A stretch of DNA of 48,103 bases from Oligoflexia bacterium (GCA_023250675.1 JAHFAE010000014.1:1-48103), one strand, 5' to 3'. Positions 1-9,777 are shown, numbered from the stretch's first letter. Numbers and translations are program-made. The notes: generated from the letters alone by a model not told the origin.

Positions 1-2221
1 GCAGATGCACCTTTCTATTATGAGCGATGTTAAAAATTTCGAAGAAAATCTATCAAAAATTAAGAAAGATTCTGTTGAAAGACATGCTCAAGTTGACATG
101 TTTAAAGACGAATTTAACAAGGTCGTAAGTCGCCTCTACGGATTAGAAACTTTAAATTCAAATTTTGAAGGTCTAAAAGATGGCGTGAAAAACATAATGA
201 CTTGGCAGCGTGAACGCATGCAACCATTGGCCGACGGGGGCTTTGAGCTGGTGGCTGATGTAGTCGAGGTCCCTGCTGACTACGAGATTGCCATGGAGGC
301 AGCTCTTGGCGATCGACTTCAAAGTATTTTAGCACCCCACACTCAAGGCTCTATTTCAGCCGTAGGGTTATTGAAAGATCGTCGAGCTGGCCGTTCTAGT
401 TTTATTAATCAAGAATTGATGTCTTCATCTAAAGATATAAATACTCATTCTGAAATAGACAACCAGACTGGGGTTCGAGGGTTTTTACAAGATCTGGTTC
501 GTTGCCCAGATCAGCATAAAAAAGCCCTAGCCCATATTTTTGAAAACATAGTCGTAGTCGATGATCTTCAAAATGCTTTAAGACTTCGGGGTTCTTTTTC
601 GGGGTATACCTTTGTCACGCTTGAAGGCGATGTTTTAGCGGCCGATGGTATGTTGACGGGAGGGAGCAGTGATAGTGCCGAAACAGGTCTGTTGCGCCAG
701 AAGCGAGAGATTAAAGAATTAAGTCTTAAAAAAGACGAAGTATCAGGAAAGCTGGCGCTTGCTATTGCAACTCTTGAAAAACTAGACGCTCAATTGGCAC
801 GTGTATCAAAGGATTTAGAAAATTCCCAAAAACAAAGTTTTGAACATGAGATTTTGATTTTAGATCGGAAAAAAGATTTGGAACGCTCTGAATCAGAACT
901 CAAAAATGTGGAAGAAGCTGTAAGAAGACAAAATAGAGAAGCAGATGGACTTAAATCTCAAATAGAAAATGTTCGCCGGCAATTAGAGGTGGCACAGAGT
1001 TCAGTTAAAGATCTTGGTCAACAAAAACTAAACCTCGAAGAAATGGCAAAAAAACTTGAAAATGATTTAGATGAAATTAAATCAGAACTAGAAAGGGTAA
1101 GCCAAGAGGCAACTGACGCACAAATAGATCAGGCCACCAAAGCTACAGAAGTTGAGGGTTTTAAATCTCAGCTAACCGCCTTAAACCAGAACCTTGCCGA
1201 TGTTCAATCGCAGATTTCTCGAATGAACGATGATAGTGTGAAAGCTTCAGAAAATCTTAAAACCAACGTCATTCAAATTGAAGAAGCAAAAAGTGAATTT
1301 AACGGAATGTTAGATAAAGTAAAATGCGCTGAGCGGGCTTTGCAAGCCGCCAAAGAAACATACGAGCAGGCAGCTATAAAATCCAGGGAACTTGAGGTAA
1401 CTGTTGGCAGTCATCAAACCCAAATTAATCAACTCAATCACGAGATAGGTGAGGCCCAAGTTAAGCACTCCCAGGCCCAGCTCAACGAAAGATACCTGGT
1501 AGACCAAGTTTTGGAGCGCTATATGGTAAGCCTCAAAGAAGTCGTCTCCCAATATCTAGGGAGAGCAGGGGACATCACCCTGGCTCAAGGGGAGCTTGAC
1601 GATCTCAGAGAAAAGCTAAAGAAAATAGGTGAAGTCAATCTTACGGCTATCCAAGAGTTTGAAGAGTTAACGTCTCGCTATGAATTCCTGACCAAACAAC
1701 AACAAGATCTGGTTGGAGCTATGGATAGTTTAAGAAAAGTAATCGATCGCATAAACCGAATCTGCAATCGGCGATTTCGAGATACCTTCGAAGCCGTCAA
1801 TGAAAGATTTAAGAAAGTGTTTCCTGTTCTGTTTGGTGGTGGAGAAGCTCAACTTATTCTTTTAGAAAATCCTGAGTTGCCCGGTGACCCGGGAGTTGAA
1901 ATCATGGCTCGTCCTCCGGGTAAAAAACTTCAGAGTGTAACTTTGTTGTCGGGTGGTGAAAAAGCATTGACCGCCGTTAGCCTTATCTTTGCCATTTTTC
2001 TCTTTAAACCTTCGCCATTTTGTCTTCTCGACGAAGTAGATGCGCCTCTGGATGACGCCAATGTTTATCGCTTCAACGATTTGGTTAAAGAGATGGCCAA
2101 GCGAAGCCAAGTTATTTTGGTTACCCATAATAAGTACACCATGGAGATCAATAACACTCTTTATGGGGTGACTATGGAAGACCCTGGCGTGTCAAAAATG
2201 GTCGCCGTGCAACTCAATTAG
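1..2221 (+). CDS. smc: Chromosome segregation SMC ATPase, C-terminal part (5' end outside window)
   Basis: SMC dimers form the ring of the bacterial condensin that organises and segregates the chromosome. The open frame runs in from the window edge, so about 740 residues of a usual 1150-1200 residue protein are visible and the N-terminal Walker A head is missing. What is seen, in order: the end of the first coiled coil, the hinge domain (roughly residues 70-230, including ADGMLTGG), a long heptad-rich coiled coil rich in Glu, Lys and Gln (about 235-540), and the C-terminal ATPase lobe with the ABC signature LLSGGEKALTAV (about 646-657) and Walker B CLLDEVDAPLDD (about 672-683). The gene sits 16 nt upstream of ftsY, a pairing seen in many bacteria. 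The ATG at position 5 is internal, not the start. Confidence 0.95.
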   Translation, partial: QMHLSIMSDVKNFEENLSKIKKDSVERHAQVDMFKDEFNKVVSRLYGLETLNSNFEGLKDGVKNIMTWQRERMQPLADGGFELVADVVEVPADYEIAMEAALGDRLQSILAPHTQGSISAVGLLKDRRAGRSSFINQELMSSSKDINTHSEIDNQTGVRGFLQDLVRCPDQHKKALAHIFENIVVVDDLQNALRLRGSFSGYTFVTLEGDVLAADGMLTGGSSDSAETGLLRQKREIKELSLKKDEVSGKLALAIATLEKLDAQLARVSKDLENSQKQSFEHEILILDRKKDLERSESELKNVEEAVRRQNREADGLKSQIENVRRQLEVAQSSVKDLGQQKLNLEEMAKKLENDLDEIKSELERVSQEATDAQIDQATKATEVEGFKSQLTALNQNLADVQSQISRMNDDSVKASENLKTNVIQIEEAKSEFNGMLDKVKCAERALQAAKETYEQAAIKSRELEVTVGSHQTQINQLNHEIGEAQVKHSQAQLNERYLVDQVLERYMVSLKEVVSQYLGRAGDITLAQGELDDLREKLKKIGEVNLTAIQEFEELTSRYEFLTKQQQDLVGAMDSLRKVIDRINRICNRRFRDTFEAVNERFKKVFPVLFGGGEAQLILLENPELPGDPGVEIMARPPGKKLQSVTLLSGGEKALTAVSLIFAIFLFKPSPFCLLDEVDAPLDDANVYRFNDLVKEMAKRSQVILVTHNKYTMEINNTLYGVTMEDPGVSKMVAVQLN

Positions 2222-2237
2222 GTTCAAGAAGTCTGAG

Positions 2238-3275
2238 ATGGAAGTCATTAACTTAAACTTAAATTATCTTTTACCCGCATTCCTTATCGCCTTGGTTTTT
2301 GGGGCGGTAGTCTGGTTCAGGCATTCTAGGAGCATAAATGATGGGGAGCCCAAAAAATCCTCTGAGATTGCAAATCCACAAGCAAAGATCTCGTTACTGG
2401 CAAAGACTCAGCAAGTATTTACAAAAAAATTAGACGAACTTATTCTTAATTCTAAGCAAATCGACTCTTCATTTTTCGATGCTCTGGAAGAACTCCTCTA
2501 TACCGGCGATTTGGGGCCAAAGGCCGTTGAAGGACTTCTCATTGCTGTAAGAGAAAAACTATCCCGAAACTCCTTAAGCGATTCTAATGCCGTCAAGAAA
2601 GCCCTGCACGATGAGATATTAATAATATTAGGAACGAATCATTCAGTCAGACCCAGCATAAAAGTACCCCATGTCATACTTGTAGTGGGGGTCAATGGAG
2701 TTGGCAAAACCACTTCTATTGGCAAGCTGGCCTACTACTACCAGGCACTTCAGAAAAAAGTGCTTGTAGTTGCTGGTGATACATTTAGAGCTGCAGCTCA
2801 AAATCAATTGTCAATATGGGGAGAGCGGGTCGGTGTTGATTTTTATTCCTCTCAAACAAAAGATGCGGCCGCTGTGGCTTTTGAAGGAATTCAAAATGGC
2901 TTAGGCAAGGGATCCGAAATTATTATCGTAGATACTGCGGGTCGGCTTCACACCAAAGAAAATCTCATGGACGAGCTTAAAAAAGTAAAACGTGTCATTG
3001 AAAAAGCGTTGCTTGGAGCTCCACACGAGATCATTCTAGTCATTGATGCCACCAGCGGCCAAAACGCGCTAATTCAAGCGCGGCAATTTAAAGAAGCTAT
3101 CGGAGTTACTAGTCTCATTGTTACAAAATTAGATGGCACCGCCAGAGGCGGAATCATCATCGGCATCGCACGTGAAGTTGGATTGGCGGTGCAATTTATT
3201 GGTATGGGCGAAAAAATGACTGACTTAGAAGAATTTTCGCCTGGCAAATTTGCCAAAGAGCTATTACGAATTTAG
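2238..3275 (+). CDS. ftsY: Signal recognition particle receptor FtsY, membrane-anchored form
   Basis: FtsY is the SRP receptor GTPase that docks ribosome-SRP complexes at the membrane for co-translational insertion. The 345-residue protein has the SRP NG domain: a helical N domain (about 50-135), G1 GVNGVGKTT (151-159), DTFRAAA (181-187), G3 DTAGR (232-236) and G4 TKLDG (296-300), ending in the typical GEKMTDLEEF segment. Instead of the long acidic A domain of the E. coli protein, residues 9-27 form a clear hydrophobic segment (LLPAFLIALVFGAVVW) followed by positive charges, so a single transmembrane anchor is likely. The gene follows smc closely and is probably cotranscribed. Family assignment is certain; the anchor is an inference from hydrophobicity. 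Confidence 0.96.
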   Translation: MEVINLNLNYLLPAFLIALVFGAVVWFRHSRSINDGEPKKSSEIANPQAKISLLAKTQQVFTKKLDELILNSKQIDSSFFDALEELLYTGDLGPKAVEGLLIAVREKLSRNSLSDSNAVKKALHDEILIILGTNHSVRPSIKVPHVILVVGVNGVGKTTSIGKLAYYYQALQKKVLVVAGDTFRAAAQNQLSIWGERVGVDFYSSQTKDAAAVAFEGIQNGLGKGSEIIIVDTAGRLHTKENLMDELKKVKRVIEKALLGAPHEIILVIDATSGQNALIQARQFKEAIGVTSLIVTKLDGTARGGIIIGIAREVGLAVQFIGMGEKMTDLEEFSPGKFAKELLRI

Positions 3276-3429
3276 TAGTCCTTTCATTCGGCTTCTGAAA
3301 TGAGCCACCCCAAGTTGAGGATCAATGATGATGGTCGGTGCTTAACTAACTAGCCAAAGATCTAGAAAAACTCATAAAATTGAGATTTTACTGAGAATTT
3401 CCGAAGTATCTCAAGGGGATACTAGCTAA

Positions 3430-5085
3430 ATGGCATTGTACGAACATCTGGTCCTACTAGTCGCTGGCATCAGTTTTTTCATGTATGGAATGATGCTCGC
3501 TTCAGAGAATCTTCAAATTCTTGCTGCTGATCGAGTGCGATACTTTATGAGCAAACTCGCACGACATCAAATTATTGGAATCTTAAGTGGCGTCGCTCTC
3601 ACCGTTCTTCTCCAGTCTTCAAGTGCCGTGACTGTTATGCTCGTCAACTTGGCAAGCGCAGGTGTTGTCACACTCACGCAAGTCATGGGTGTTATTATTG
3701 GTTCTACAATTGGAACAACAATTACAGTTCAACTCATAAGCTTTAATGTTACTAAATTTGCCCTTTATCTTTTCGTTTTTGGGTTTGCAATCATTTTTTT
3801 AAGCAAGAATAAAAAGCCAAAGCAAATTGGAAATATCATTTTAGGATTTGGTATCACTTTTTATGGATTACTCCTCATGGGCCAGGCCATTAATTTTCTC
3901 AAAGAAATTCAAAGTCTAAAATATTTTTTCGTGTACCTTAGTGAAAATCCCTTCGTGGCTTTTGCAGCCACATCTTTTTTGACAGCCTTTGTTCACAGCA
4001 GTGCAGTGACAATTGGTTTGGCTATGACATTGACGACCAATGGCGTGATTAGTCTTTACGACAGCATGTATTGGGTCTATGGAGCAAATCTTGGGACCAC
4101 AGCAACTGCGCTTTTGGTAAGCTTAGGTGGAGGCTACGTGGGTCGCCAAGTCGCTTGGGCCCACTTGTTTTACAAAGCAGCGTCGGTGTTACTGATGCTT
4201 TTTTTCACAGCTCCCTTTGCTATACTTGTGACCTACACAGCTGACGACCCCATCCACCAAATTGCTAATGCCCATACTATTTTTAATATAGTAATGGCCG
4301 TCATCTTTTTTCCCCTCATAAACAAGGGTGCTGCATTTATCGAAAAGCTTTTTCCTCGTCCTCTTTCAGAACAAGAATTTGCTCCCAAATACCTGGACCC
4401 CAAATCATTTCAATCACCGGCCATGGCCTTCGCCAATGCGACACGCGAAATGCTTCGCATGGCCGACTACGCTCTCGTTATGGTGCGAATGTCGCCACGA
4501 ACTTTTGAGAAAGATGACCCCGATTTTACTGATGAAATCAAAAAAATAGACAAGCGAGTTGATATTTTGAATAAAGAAATCAAACTTTATTTAGTTCGCC
4601 TTACCGATGAGCCATTGACTGAAAACCAAAATGCTCGGGTTGTAAACCTCATCGCTTTAGTCAGTGACATTGAAAATATCGGCGACGTTATCGAAAAAAA
4701 TGTTTTGGAATTGGCTAAGAAAAAATCCCACCTAAAAGTGACTTTTAGCCAAGAAGGTTGGAAGGAGGTCCGTCAATTTCATCAATTGGTCGTAGAAAAC
4801 TTTGAGTTGGCGCTTTCGGCATTTAGTCTCAACAACAAAGAACTTGCCGAAAAGGTTATTGATAACAAACATAGGCTGCGGGTTTTTGAGCAAAAATTGC
4901 GAGAGGCCCATATTCAAAGACTTCACAGAAAAATGCAAGATTCATTTAATACCAGTAATATTCATATGGATTTGTTATCTGCATACCGTCGTGTGAACAG
5001 CTACGTTTGTAACCTGGTATATCCCGTAATATATTCTGACCCGAAGGGTATGTTTCCGGGCACTGAATCTGAAATAGCTGAATAA
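3430..5085 (+). CDS. Na+/phosphate cotransporter with C-terminal PhoU-like domain
   Basis: The protein belongs to the NptA/YjbB type of PhoU-fused Na/Pi cotransporters, which move inorganic phosphate with sodium across the inner membrane. The N-terminal part (about 1-320) is a multi-spanning membrane domain containing the two inverted family repeats. The first carries LQSSSAVTVM (residues 61-70) followed by a GSTIGTT loop; the second carries VHSSAVTIG (188-196) followed by GANLGTTATA. In the second repeat His replaces the more usual Gln of the QSS motif. Residues about 340-540 are a soluble helical PhoU-like bundle, often regulatory. A weak hairpin (about 3370-3395) lies in the 154-nt gap after ftsY, and no strong terminator was seen. 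The direction of transport in vivo cannot be told from sequence. Confidence 0.9.
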   Translation: MALYEHLVLLVAGISFFMYGMMLASENLQILAADRVRYFMSKLARHQIIGILSGVALTVLLQSSSAVTVMLVNLASAGVVTLTQVMGVIIGSTIGTTITVQLISFNVTKFALYLFVFGFAIIFLSKNKKPKQIGNIILGFGITFYGLLLMGQAINFLKEIQSLKYFFVYLSENPFVAFAATSFLTAFVHSSAVTIGLAMTLTTNGVISLYDSMYWVYGANLGTTATALLVSLGGGYVGRQVAWAHLFYKAASVLLMLFFTAPFAILVTYTADDPIHQIANAHTIFNIVMAVIFFPLINKGAAFIEKLFPRPLSEQEFAPKYLDPKSFQSPAMAFANATREMLRMADYALVMVRMSPRTFEKDDPDFTDEIKKIDKRVDILNKEIKLYLVRLTDEPLTENQNARVVNLIALVSDIENIGDVIEKNVLELAKKKSHLKVTFSQEGWKEVRQFHQLVVENFELALSAFSLNNKELAEKVIDNKHRLRVFEQKLREAHIQRLHRKMQDSFNTSNIHMDLLSAYRRVNSYVCNLVYPVIYSDPKGMFPGTESEIAE

Positions 5086-5129
5086 ATTTTCTTTTGACGA
5101 AATTATCAAACCGTTTTGCCAGTTGTGAT

Positions 5130-5756
5130 CTAATTCTTTTGAGCTCTTAAAAACAAAACATGGTGGCGAATCCAAAACACGCCACCGGCAAGCAATAGTC
5201 CTGCAATCACGAGATCGATCTGATGAAATTGCTCATGGAGTGAAGTCCAGTTTTCACCTAGTATTTGACCAAACCAAGCAAGCCCCACACACCAGGGCAG
5301 AGATCCTAAAAAAGTATAGATTGTAAACTTAGTGAGATTCATTCTAGCCACACCTGCAGGAAAGGCAATAAATGTCCTAATCACAGGTAAAAGCCGGCTA
5401 AAAAAAGTTATTGCGTCGCCGTATTTAACAAACAGTCGATCGGCTATGGCTAGGTCGTGGGGATTAAGTAATATAAATTTTCCATATTTTTCAGCCAAAG
5501 GGCGGCCCCCGTACATACCTACAAGATAGGCAACCCAACTTCCGACAACACATCCAATGGCTCCTGCTAAACCGGCTTCCCAAATGGTAAAAGCACCTTT
5601 GCCCGCCAAGTATCCCGCAAAAGGCATAATGACTTCAGAGGGCAAGGGTACACATGCGCTTTCGATGGCCATGAGCAAACCTACACCAAAAAGTCCCGTC
5701 GCTTGCTCCACAGCTATGACCCACTGGGCGAGAATTTCAAGAATGTGATTTATCAT
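5130..5756 (-). CDS. DedA family inner-membrane protein
   Basis: DedA proteins are polytopic membrane proteins implicated in flipping or recycling lipid carriers and in membrane homeostasis. This 208-residue protein shows the family landmarks: the N-terminal amphipathic loop with E32-S-A-C-V-P-L-P-S-E41 and the second-half motif FFSRLLPVIRTFIAFPAG (about 118-135), with several hydrophobic helices. The start at 5756 (MINHIL) is chosen over an upstream in-frame start because it forms an ATGA overlap with the stop of gmhB, giving translational coupling; the extra 47 upstream residues read through gmhB out of frame and look non-native. The specific substrate is unknown. Confidence 0.9.
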   Translation of the reverse strand: MINHILEILAQWVIAVEQATGLFGVGLLMAIESACVPLPSEVIMPFAGYLAGKGAFTIWEAGLAGAIGCVVGSWVAYLVGMYGGRPLAEKYGKFILLNPHDLAIADRLFVKYGDAITFFSRLLPVIRTFIAFPAGVARMNLTKFTIYTFLGSLPWCVGLAWFGQILGENWTSLHEQFHQIDLVIAGLLLAGGVFWIRHHVLFLRAQKN

Positions 5757-6310
5757 TTTACGACCTTCTTTCTTGGATGAACTTTGTCGACAATGAATTG
5801 GCTTGCGCTCAGCAAGTTTTCGCAGATCATTGGGGGTTCCCCGAACGAATATTCTATGGGCGGTGTGGTTTGATTTTGAAGCAATATAGATTGGCAACCG
5901 GCTTTTTGGCCGGCAACCACGTCAGTCATTCTATCGCCGATCATCCAAGACTTTGAAAGATCAACGCCAAATTTGTCAGCTCCATCTAAGAGCATGCCTG
6001 GGTTAGGTTTTCTGCAGGGGCAACCCCTATCTACAGGATGGGGGCAATAGAATGCTGCTGAAATAATGGCACCTTTTTGTTTAAAATCGTCAATAATTAT
6101 TGAATTTATGAGTATTAAATTTTTTTCATCAACAAGACCGCGAGCTACGCCACTCTGATTAGTCGCCAAAAATACTAAATACTCATTTTCATTTAGGATG
6201 CGAACGGCTTCGTAGGATTCTTGAAATACTTCAATCTTTTGAGGGTCATTCAGATAAACCATGTCTCGAATGATTGTACCGTCCCGATCCAAAAACACAG
6301 CCTTTGCCAT
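5753..6310 (-). CDS. gmhB: D-glycero-D-manno-heptose 1,7-bisphosphate 7-phosphatase (HAD family)
   Basis: GmhB removes the 7-phosphate from heptose bisphosphate in the ADP-heptose pathway for the LPS core. The 185-residue protein has the HAD motif FLDRDGT with nucleophile Asp8 and acid/base Asp10, motif II Thr50-Asn-Gln-Ser, the GmhB zinc-binding Cys89-x-His91...Cys97-x-Cys99 followed by RKPNPGM, and the closing IGDRMTD (about 124-130). This zinc loop separates GmhB from histidinol-phosphatase relatives only partly, so a related sugar-phosphate phosphatase is the main alternative. It is divergent from msbA across 87 nt, and both products serve lipopolysaccharide supply, which supports the LPS role. 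Confidence 0.88.
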   Translation of the reverse strand: MAKAVFLDRDGTIIRDMVYLNDPQKIEVFQESYEAVRILNENEYLVFLATNQSGVARGLVDEKNLILINSIIIDDFKQKGAIISAAFYCPHPVDRGCPCRKPNPGMLLDGADKFGVDLSKSWMIGDRMTDVVAGQKAGCQSILLQNQTTPPIEYSFGEPPMICENLLSASQFIVDKVHPRKKVVK

Positions 6311-6397
6311 CTTTAGATCTTGGCTTGTTTCGAGGGTATTTTCAATCGATTTTGAAGCTTGCCCAAAGGTGTATTTTTAGTCTAAATCTGTATTAGC

Positions 6398-8128
6398 ATG
6401 CAAAGCGTAAAGCGCCTCCTCCCTTATTTAAAACCCTATCGAGCAACTATTTTTTTTACTCTTTTGCTCGGCGTTCTCATGAGCAGTATTTCTCTGGGCA
6501 CGGCAAAACTTTTAAAAACGGTAGTCGATGATATTTTTGTAGCCAAAAGTTCTGAAATGCTTGTCTTGGCCCCCTTCATTATTGTGGGCCTTTATTTATT
6601 GTCGGGTATTATCCGATTTTTCCACATGTTTCTGTTGCGTTATACAGGTGACGTCATTGCTATTGATATTCGAAATGATCTTCAAATCAAGTATATGCAT
6701 TTGAGTCTTGATTTTCATGGTGCGAACTCGACCGGTTCCTTAATTAGTAAAACGATGAACGATGTTATTTTGATTCAATCGGGTCTTACGCTTTTAGCAG
6801 ATGTGGTTCGTGAACCCGTCAACGCCTTGGCACTTTTGGGCTACCTTTTTTATGTGAACTGGAAATTGACTTGCATTACGATCATTGCAGCGCCTGTTCT
6901 CATAATGGGCTCTAAGAGTTTAGGTCGGAGTGTTCGAAAATACAGCAGATCCATGCAAGAAATTTTAGAAGAACTCACAAATGCTCTAAAAGAAACTTTA
7001 GATGGAATTCGAATTATAAAAGCCTTTGGTCTTGAAAACCATATGAGGAACCGTTTCCAAAGAGCAACCAAAAGTTTTCTCAGTATTCGAAAGCATATAC
7101 TAAGTCGAGAAGAATTGGCAGGGCCTGTATTTGAACTCATGGGTGCCATCACTATAGCGGCTATTTTGTATTATGCCGGCACTCAGGCTCTACGAGGTGA
7201 AACCACAATTGGGGCCTTTACATCTTTTGTGTTTGTGCTTGGCCTATTGCAGGCTCCCATTAAGAAATTGCAAGATGCCCATGTGCGACTACAACATACC
7301 GTCGCTGCGTCTCAAAGAATATTTTCCATACTGGATTCACCCATTTCTGTAAAAGATCCGGAAGATTCAGGAATGCAGTCAAAGCCTTGGCCACATGACT
7401 GGCAGACTGTGGAGTTTAAGGACGTAAAGTTTTCCTACGGAAATAGGGAGGTTTTAAATGGGGTAAATTTAAGGGTTGCTCGAGGCGAAGTTGTTGCCAT
7501 TGTTGGATCCAGTGGCGCCGGAAAAACAACTTTAGTGAATTTGTTACCCCGATTTTACGACATCACCGCCGGGTCTATTGAAATTGGGGGAACCGATATA
7601 AGAAATATGAAACTGGCCGATCTTAGAAAACATATCGGACTTGTCAGCCAAGACGTATTTTTATTTAATGAAGGCATTAGAGATAACATTGTTGCGGGTC
7701 AAAGTTCAAACGATCAAGAGCGTGTTTTTGACGCTGTTCAGGCAGCCCATGCACAAGAATTTGTCGGCAAATTACCTGCAAAGCTTGGAACTATCGTCGG
7801 TGAAAGAGGCTCCAAACTATCCGGAGGTGAACGCCAACGAATAAGTATCGCCAGAGCGCTTTACAAAAATAGCCCCATTCTTATTCTTGACGAAGCCACA
7901 AGCTCTCTTGATTCAGAAAGTGAAAAAACCGTTCAAGCTGCACTTGATGAACTCATGAAAGGTCGAACAACCTTTGTCATTGCCCATAGGTTGTCTACAA
8001 TTCAAAAAGCCCATCGCATTGTGGTTGTTTCAGAAGGAAAAATTGTGGAAGTTGGCTCCCATTCAGAACTTATTATACAAAAAGGGATTTATCATAAATT
8101 ATACACCAATCAATTCGAACAACTCTAA
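6398..8128 (+). CDS. msbA: MsbA-type lipid A / lipid ABC exporter (fused permease-ATPase)
   Basis: This half-transporter flips lipid A-core across the inner membrane as a homodimer. Its 576 residues match the usual MsbA length. Residues about 15-310 form a six-helix type-I exporter membrane domain; residues about 335-576 form the nucleotide-binding domain with Walker A GSSGAGKTT (370-378), Q-loop VSQDVFLF, signature LSGGERQ (474-480), Walker B ILILDE (494-499) and the H-loop IAHRLST. The gene is divergent from gmhB. A possible promoter TTGCCC-16-TCTAAA sits so close to the ATG that the leader would be only a few nucleotides. Its stop codon overlaps the stop of the convergent gene. The exact lipid substrate is inferred from family and neighbours. 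Confidence 0.88.
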   Translation: MQSVKRLLPYLKPYRATIFFTLLLGVLMSSISLGTAKLLKTVVDDIFVAKSSEMLVLAPFIIVGLYLLSGIIRFFHMFLLRYTGDVIAIDIRNDLQIKYMHLSLDFHGANSTGSLISKTMNDVILIQSGLTLLADVVREPVNALALLGYLFYVNWKLTCITIIAAPVLIMGSKSLGRSVRKYSRSMQEILEELTNALKETLDGIRIIKAFGLENHMRNRFQRATKSFLSIRKHILSREELAGPVFELMGAITIAAILYYAGTQALRGETTIGAFTSFVFVLGLLQAPIKKLQDAHVRLQHTVAASQRIFSILDSPISVKDPEDSGMQSKPWPHDWQTVEFKDVKFSYGNREVLNGVNLRVARGEVVAIVGSSGAGKTTLVNLLPRFYDITAGSIEIGGTDIRNMKLADLRKHIGLVSQDVFLFNEGIRDNIVAGQSSNDQERVFDAVQAAHAQEFVGKLPAKLGTIVGERGSKLSGGERQRISIARALYKNSPILILDEATSSLDSESEKTVQAALDELMKGRTTFVIAHRLSTIQKAHRIVVVSEGKIVEVGSHSELIIQKGIYHKLYTNQFEQL

Positions 8129-8829
8129 ATTTTACTCATCCCAAGAACGACTAGTCGCTCAAGTGGAAGGCCCAATTCGTAATCCATAAAGTTGAGAATA
8201 ATAAAATTCTTTTTGGGATTTTTTGAATCACTGGGATCAAATTTGAGCAATAAATAACCGACTTGTTGGTTTAAATGAGGTGTTAATAGCCTAAATCCTG
8301 GGAACACTCCGCCTGAGACATCAGGAACGGCTTTAAATTCTAGATCGCGAATATCAGAGGTAGACCCGTTTGTTTTAGACTGCAAAACAAGGTAAATGGG
8401 AATAGCTATTTTATGAAAGTAATTTTTTGTTACATAGTATTTGATCATCGAATCCGATGGAACCTGATACTTTGTATTTCTGATAGTCGCTGACATACTA
8501 AAATCTAAATTTCCGCTAATATTCTTAGAAGCGGCAACTGATTTAAGGTAATCATAACCCCGCAATTGGATTTGTTGATCTGAATCTAATGCATTCAAGA
8601 CCTCTCGAGTGGCAATATTGTAAAAAACCGGTAGTCCAGAAAGATTATTCACCACCAAACCTTCAGCCACCAAATGAGGGGCAAGGTTTTCTTCGGTTAT
8701 ACGAACTAATTGAATACTTGCCCTCAATATTCTTTGAGAAACTTGATCTTTTTGGTTTGCTGGTGCAAGAGAAAATGGCACAAGCCAAAAACATAAAATC
8801 AAAACCAATGTGAAAATGAATCGACCCAT
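8125..8829 (-). CDS. Predicted exported protein of unknown function
   Basis: I do not recognise this protein. It starts with a typical Sec signal peptide (MGRFIFTLVLILCFWLVP, then a likely cut near SLAPANQ), so it should be periplasmic or outer-membrane associated. The mature part (about 210 residues) is mixed alpha/beta with no cysteine pair or enzyme motif that I can name. The ATG at 8829 is preferred over one 30 nt upstream because it has GAGGGAG seven nucleotides before it while the upstream ATG has none. The frame lies downstream of the Xer recombinase gene on the same strand with a 129-nt gap, and its stop overlaps that of msbA tail to tail. Confidence 0.7.
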   Translation of the reverse strand: MGRFIFTLVLILCFWLVPFSLAPANQKDQVSQRILRASIQLVRITEENLAPHLVAEGLVVNNLSGLPVFYNIATREVLNALDSDQQIQLRGYDYLKSVAASKNISGNLDFSMSATIRNTKYQVPSDSMIKYYVTKNYFHKIAIPIYLVLQSKTNGSTSDIRDLEFKAVPDVSGGVFPGFRLLTPHLNQQVGYLLLKFDPSDSKNPKKNFIILNFMDYELGLPLERLVVLGMSKI

Positions 8830-8958
8830 CGCAAACTCCCTCAAGCGTTTGATACCCATTGTGAAAGCTTCAGCAATCCCCGTACCTTCTCACTGGCCAA
8901 TTTAAGTGAGTAAAACTTGGTCAACTATGTAGGAATGCCAGGATAGACGCGCTGAAAG

Positions 8959-9777
8959 TCACTTACGGTTGATGGGATGGCGGTTTTCTAAAGTCTGGGC
9001 CAATTTATCCAGCGTCACGTGGGTATATTTTTGTGTAGTCTGAAGGCTTGAATGACCCAAAAGTTCTTGAATGGTTCTGAGATTTGCTCCGCCTTCTAAT
9101 AGATGAGTTGCAAATGAATGTCGAAGCATATGAGGGTGCAAGGGACGACTAATACCCGCAGTAATTCCCATATTTTTTATCAAACGATGGAGAGTTCTTA
9201 TGCTGTAAGGACCGTGATTTGAATTTTCAATCAAGTATTCGCGGTCGACAATTTTTTCACAGAGTGACTTTGATTCTGCAAGTAAAGGAAACCATCGCCA
9301 TTTACTTCCTTTTCCTTTAACCTTAAGTGCCCCACGTTGCGGTTCGAAATTCTCAAGCTTTGCATTTGCTACTTCAGATACTCGCAGCCCTGATCCGTAC
9401 ATAAGTAAAAAGACAAGGCGGTCTCTATCTAAAGAAATCGAATTCCAAACTGTGATGGCCTCATCAACTGAGAGAAAATGAGGCAGCTTTCGGGGCACAT
9501 GAATAGGAGGTAGAATGACGGACAAATCCTCAGTGGTCAGTCCTTCTTCCACTAGCCATCTAAGAAAACCACGTATTACGGCGACACGCCGACTTCGCGT
9601 AGAATGAGCGTAGGAACTGAGCTCATTTATACCGCCTAAAATAGACCTTCTATCTAGTACCTTTTTGACACTAAAAAAGGATACCAAGTCAGATTTATAG
9701 GCCCGCCTTGTCTGTGGTGACTGTAATTTTTTATCTATATAAATCAGGTACTTATCTATAAGAGTGTCTATATGCAT
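8959..9777 (-). CDS. XerC/XerD-type tyrosine recombinase
   Basis: Xer recombinases resolve chromosome dimers at dif near the terminus. The 272-residue protein has an N-terminal SAM-like DNA-binding domain (about 1-90) and the catalytic domain with all key residues visible: Arg132 in GSGLRVSEV, Lys157 in the KGKGSKWR beta hairpin, His216-x-x-Arg219 in HPHMLRHSFATH, His242 in LLGHSS and the nucleophile Tyr251 in TTQKYTHV. It is about 20-30 residues shorter than E. coli XerC/XerD. The start has AGAGGT eight nucleotides upstream. The absence of mobile-element hallmarks around it argues for a housekeeping Xer protein rather than an integrase. Sequence alone does not let me choose between XerC, XerD or a single-recombinase XerH/XerS type. 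Confidence 0.88.
   Translation of the reverse strand: MHIDTLIDKYLIYIDKKLQSPQTRRAYKSDLVSFFSVKKVLDRRSILGGINELSSYAHSTRSRRVAVIRGFLRWLVEEGLTTEDLSVILPPIHVPRKLPHFLSVDEAITVWNSISLDRDRLVFLLMYGSGLRVSEVANAKLENFEPQRGALKVKGKGSKWRWFPLLAESKSLCEKIVDREYLIENSNHGPYSIRTLHRLIKNMGITAGISRPLHPHMLRHSFATHLLEGGANLRTIQELLGHSSLQTTQKYTHVTLDKLAQTLENRHPINRK

Noticed and set aside
8959-9777. Xer-type recombinase as the integrase of a mobile element
   Set aside because: No attachment-site duplication, excisionase, phage gene or composition shift was seen around it, and the neighbours are ordinary chromosomal genes.
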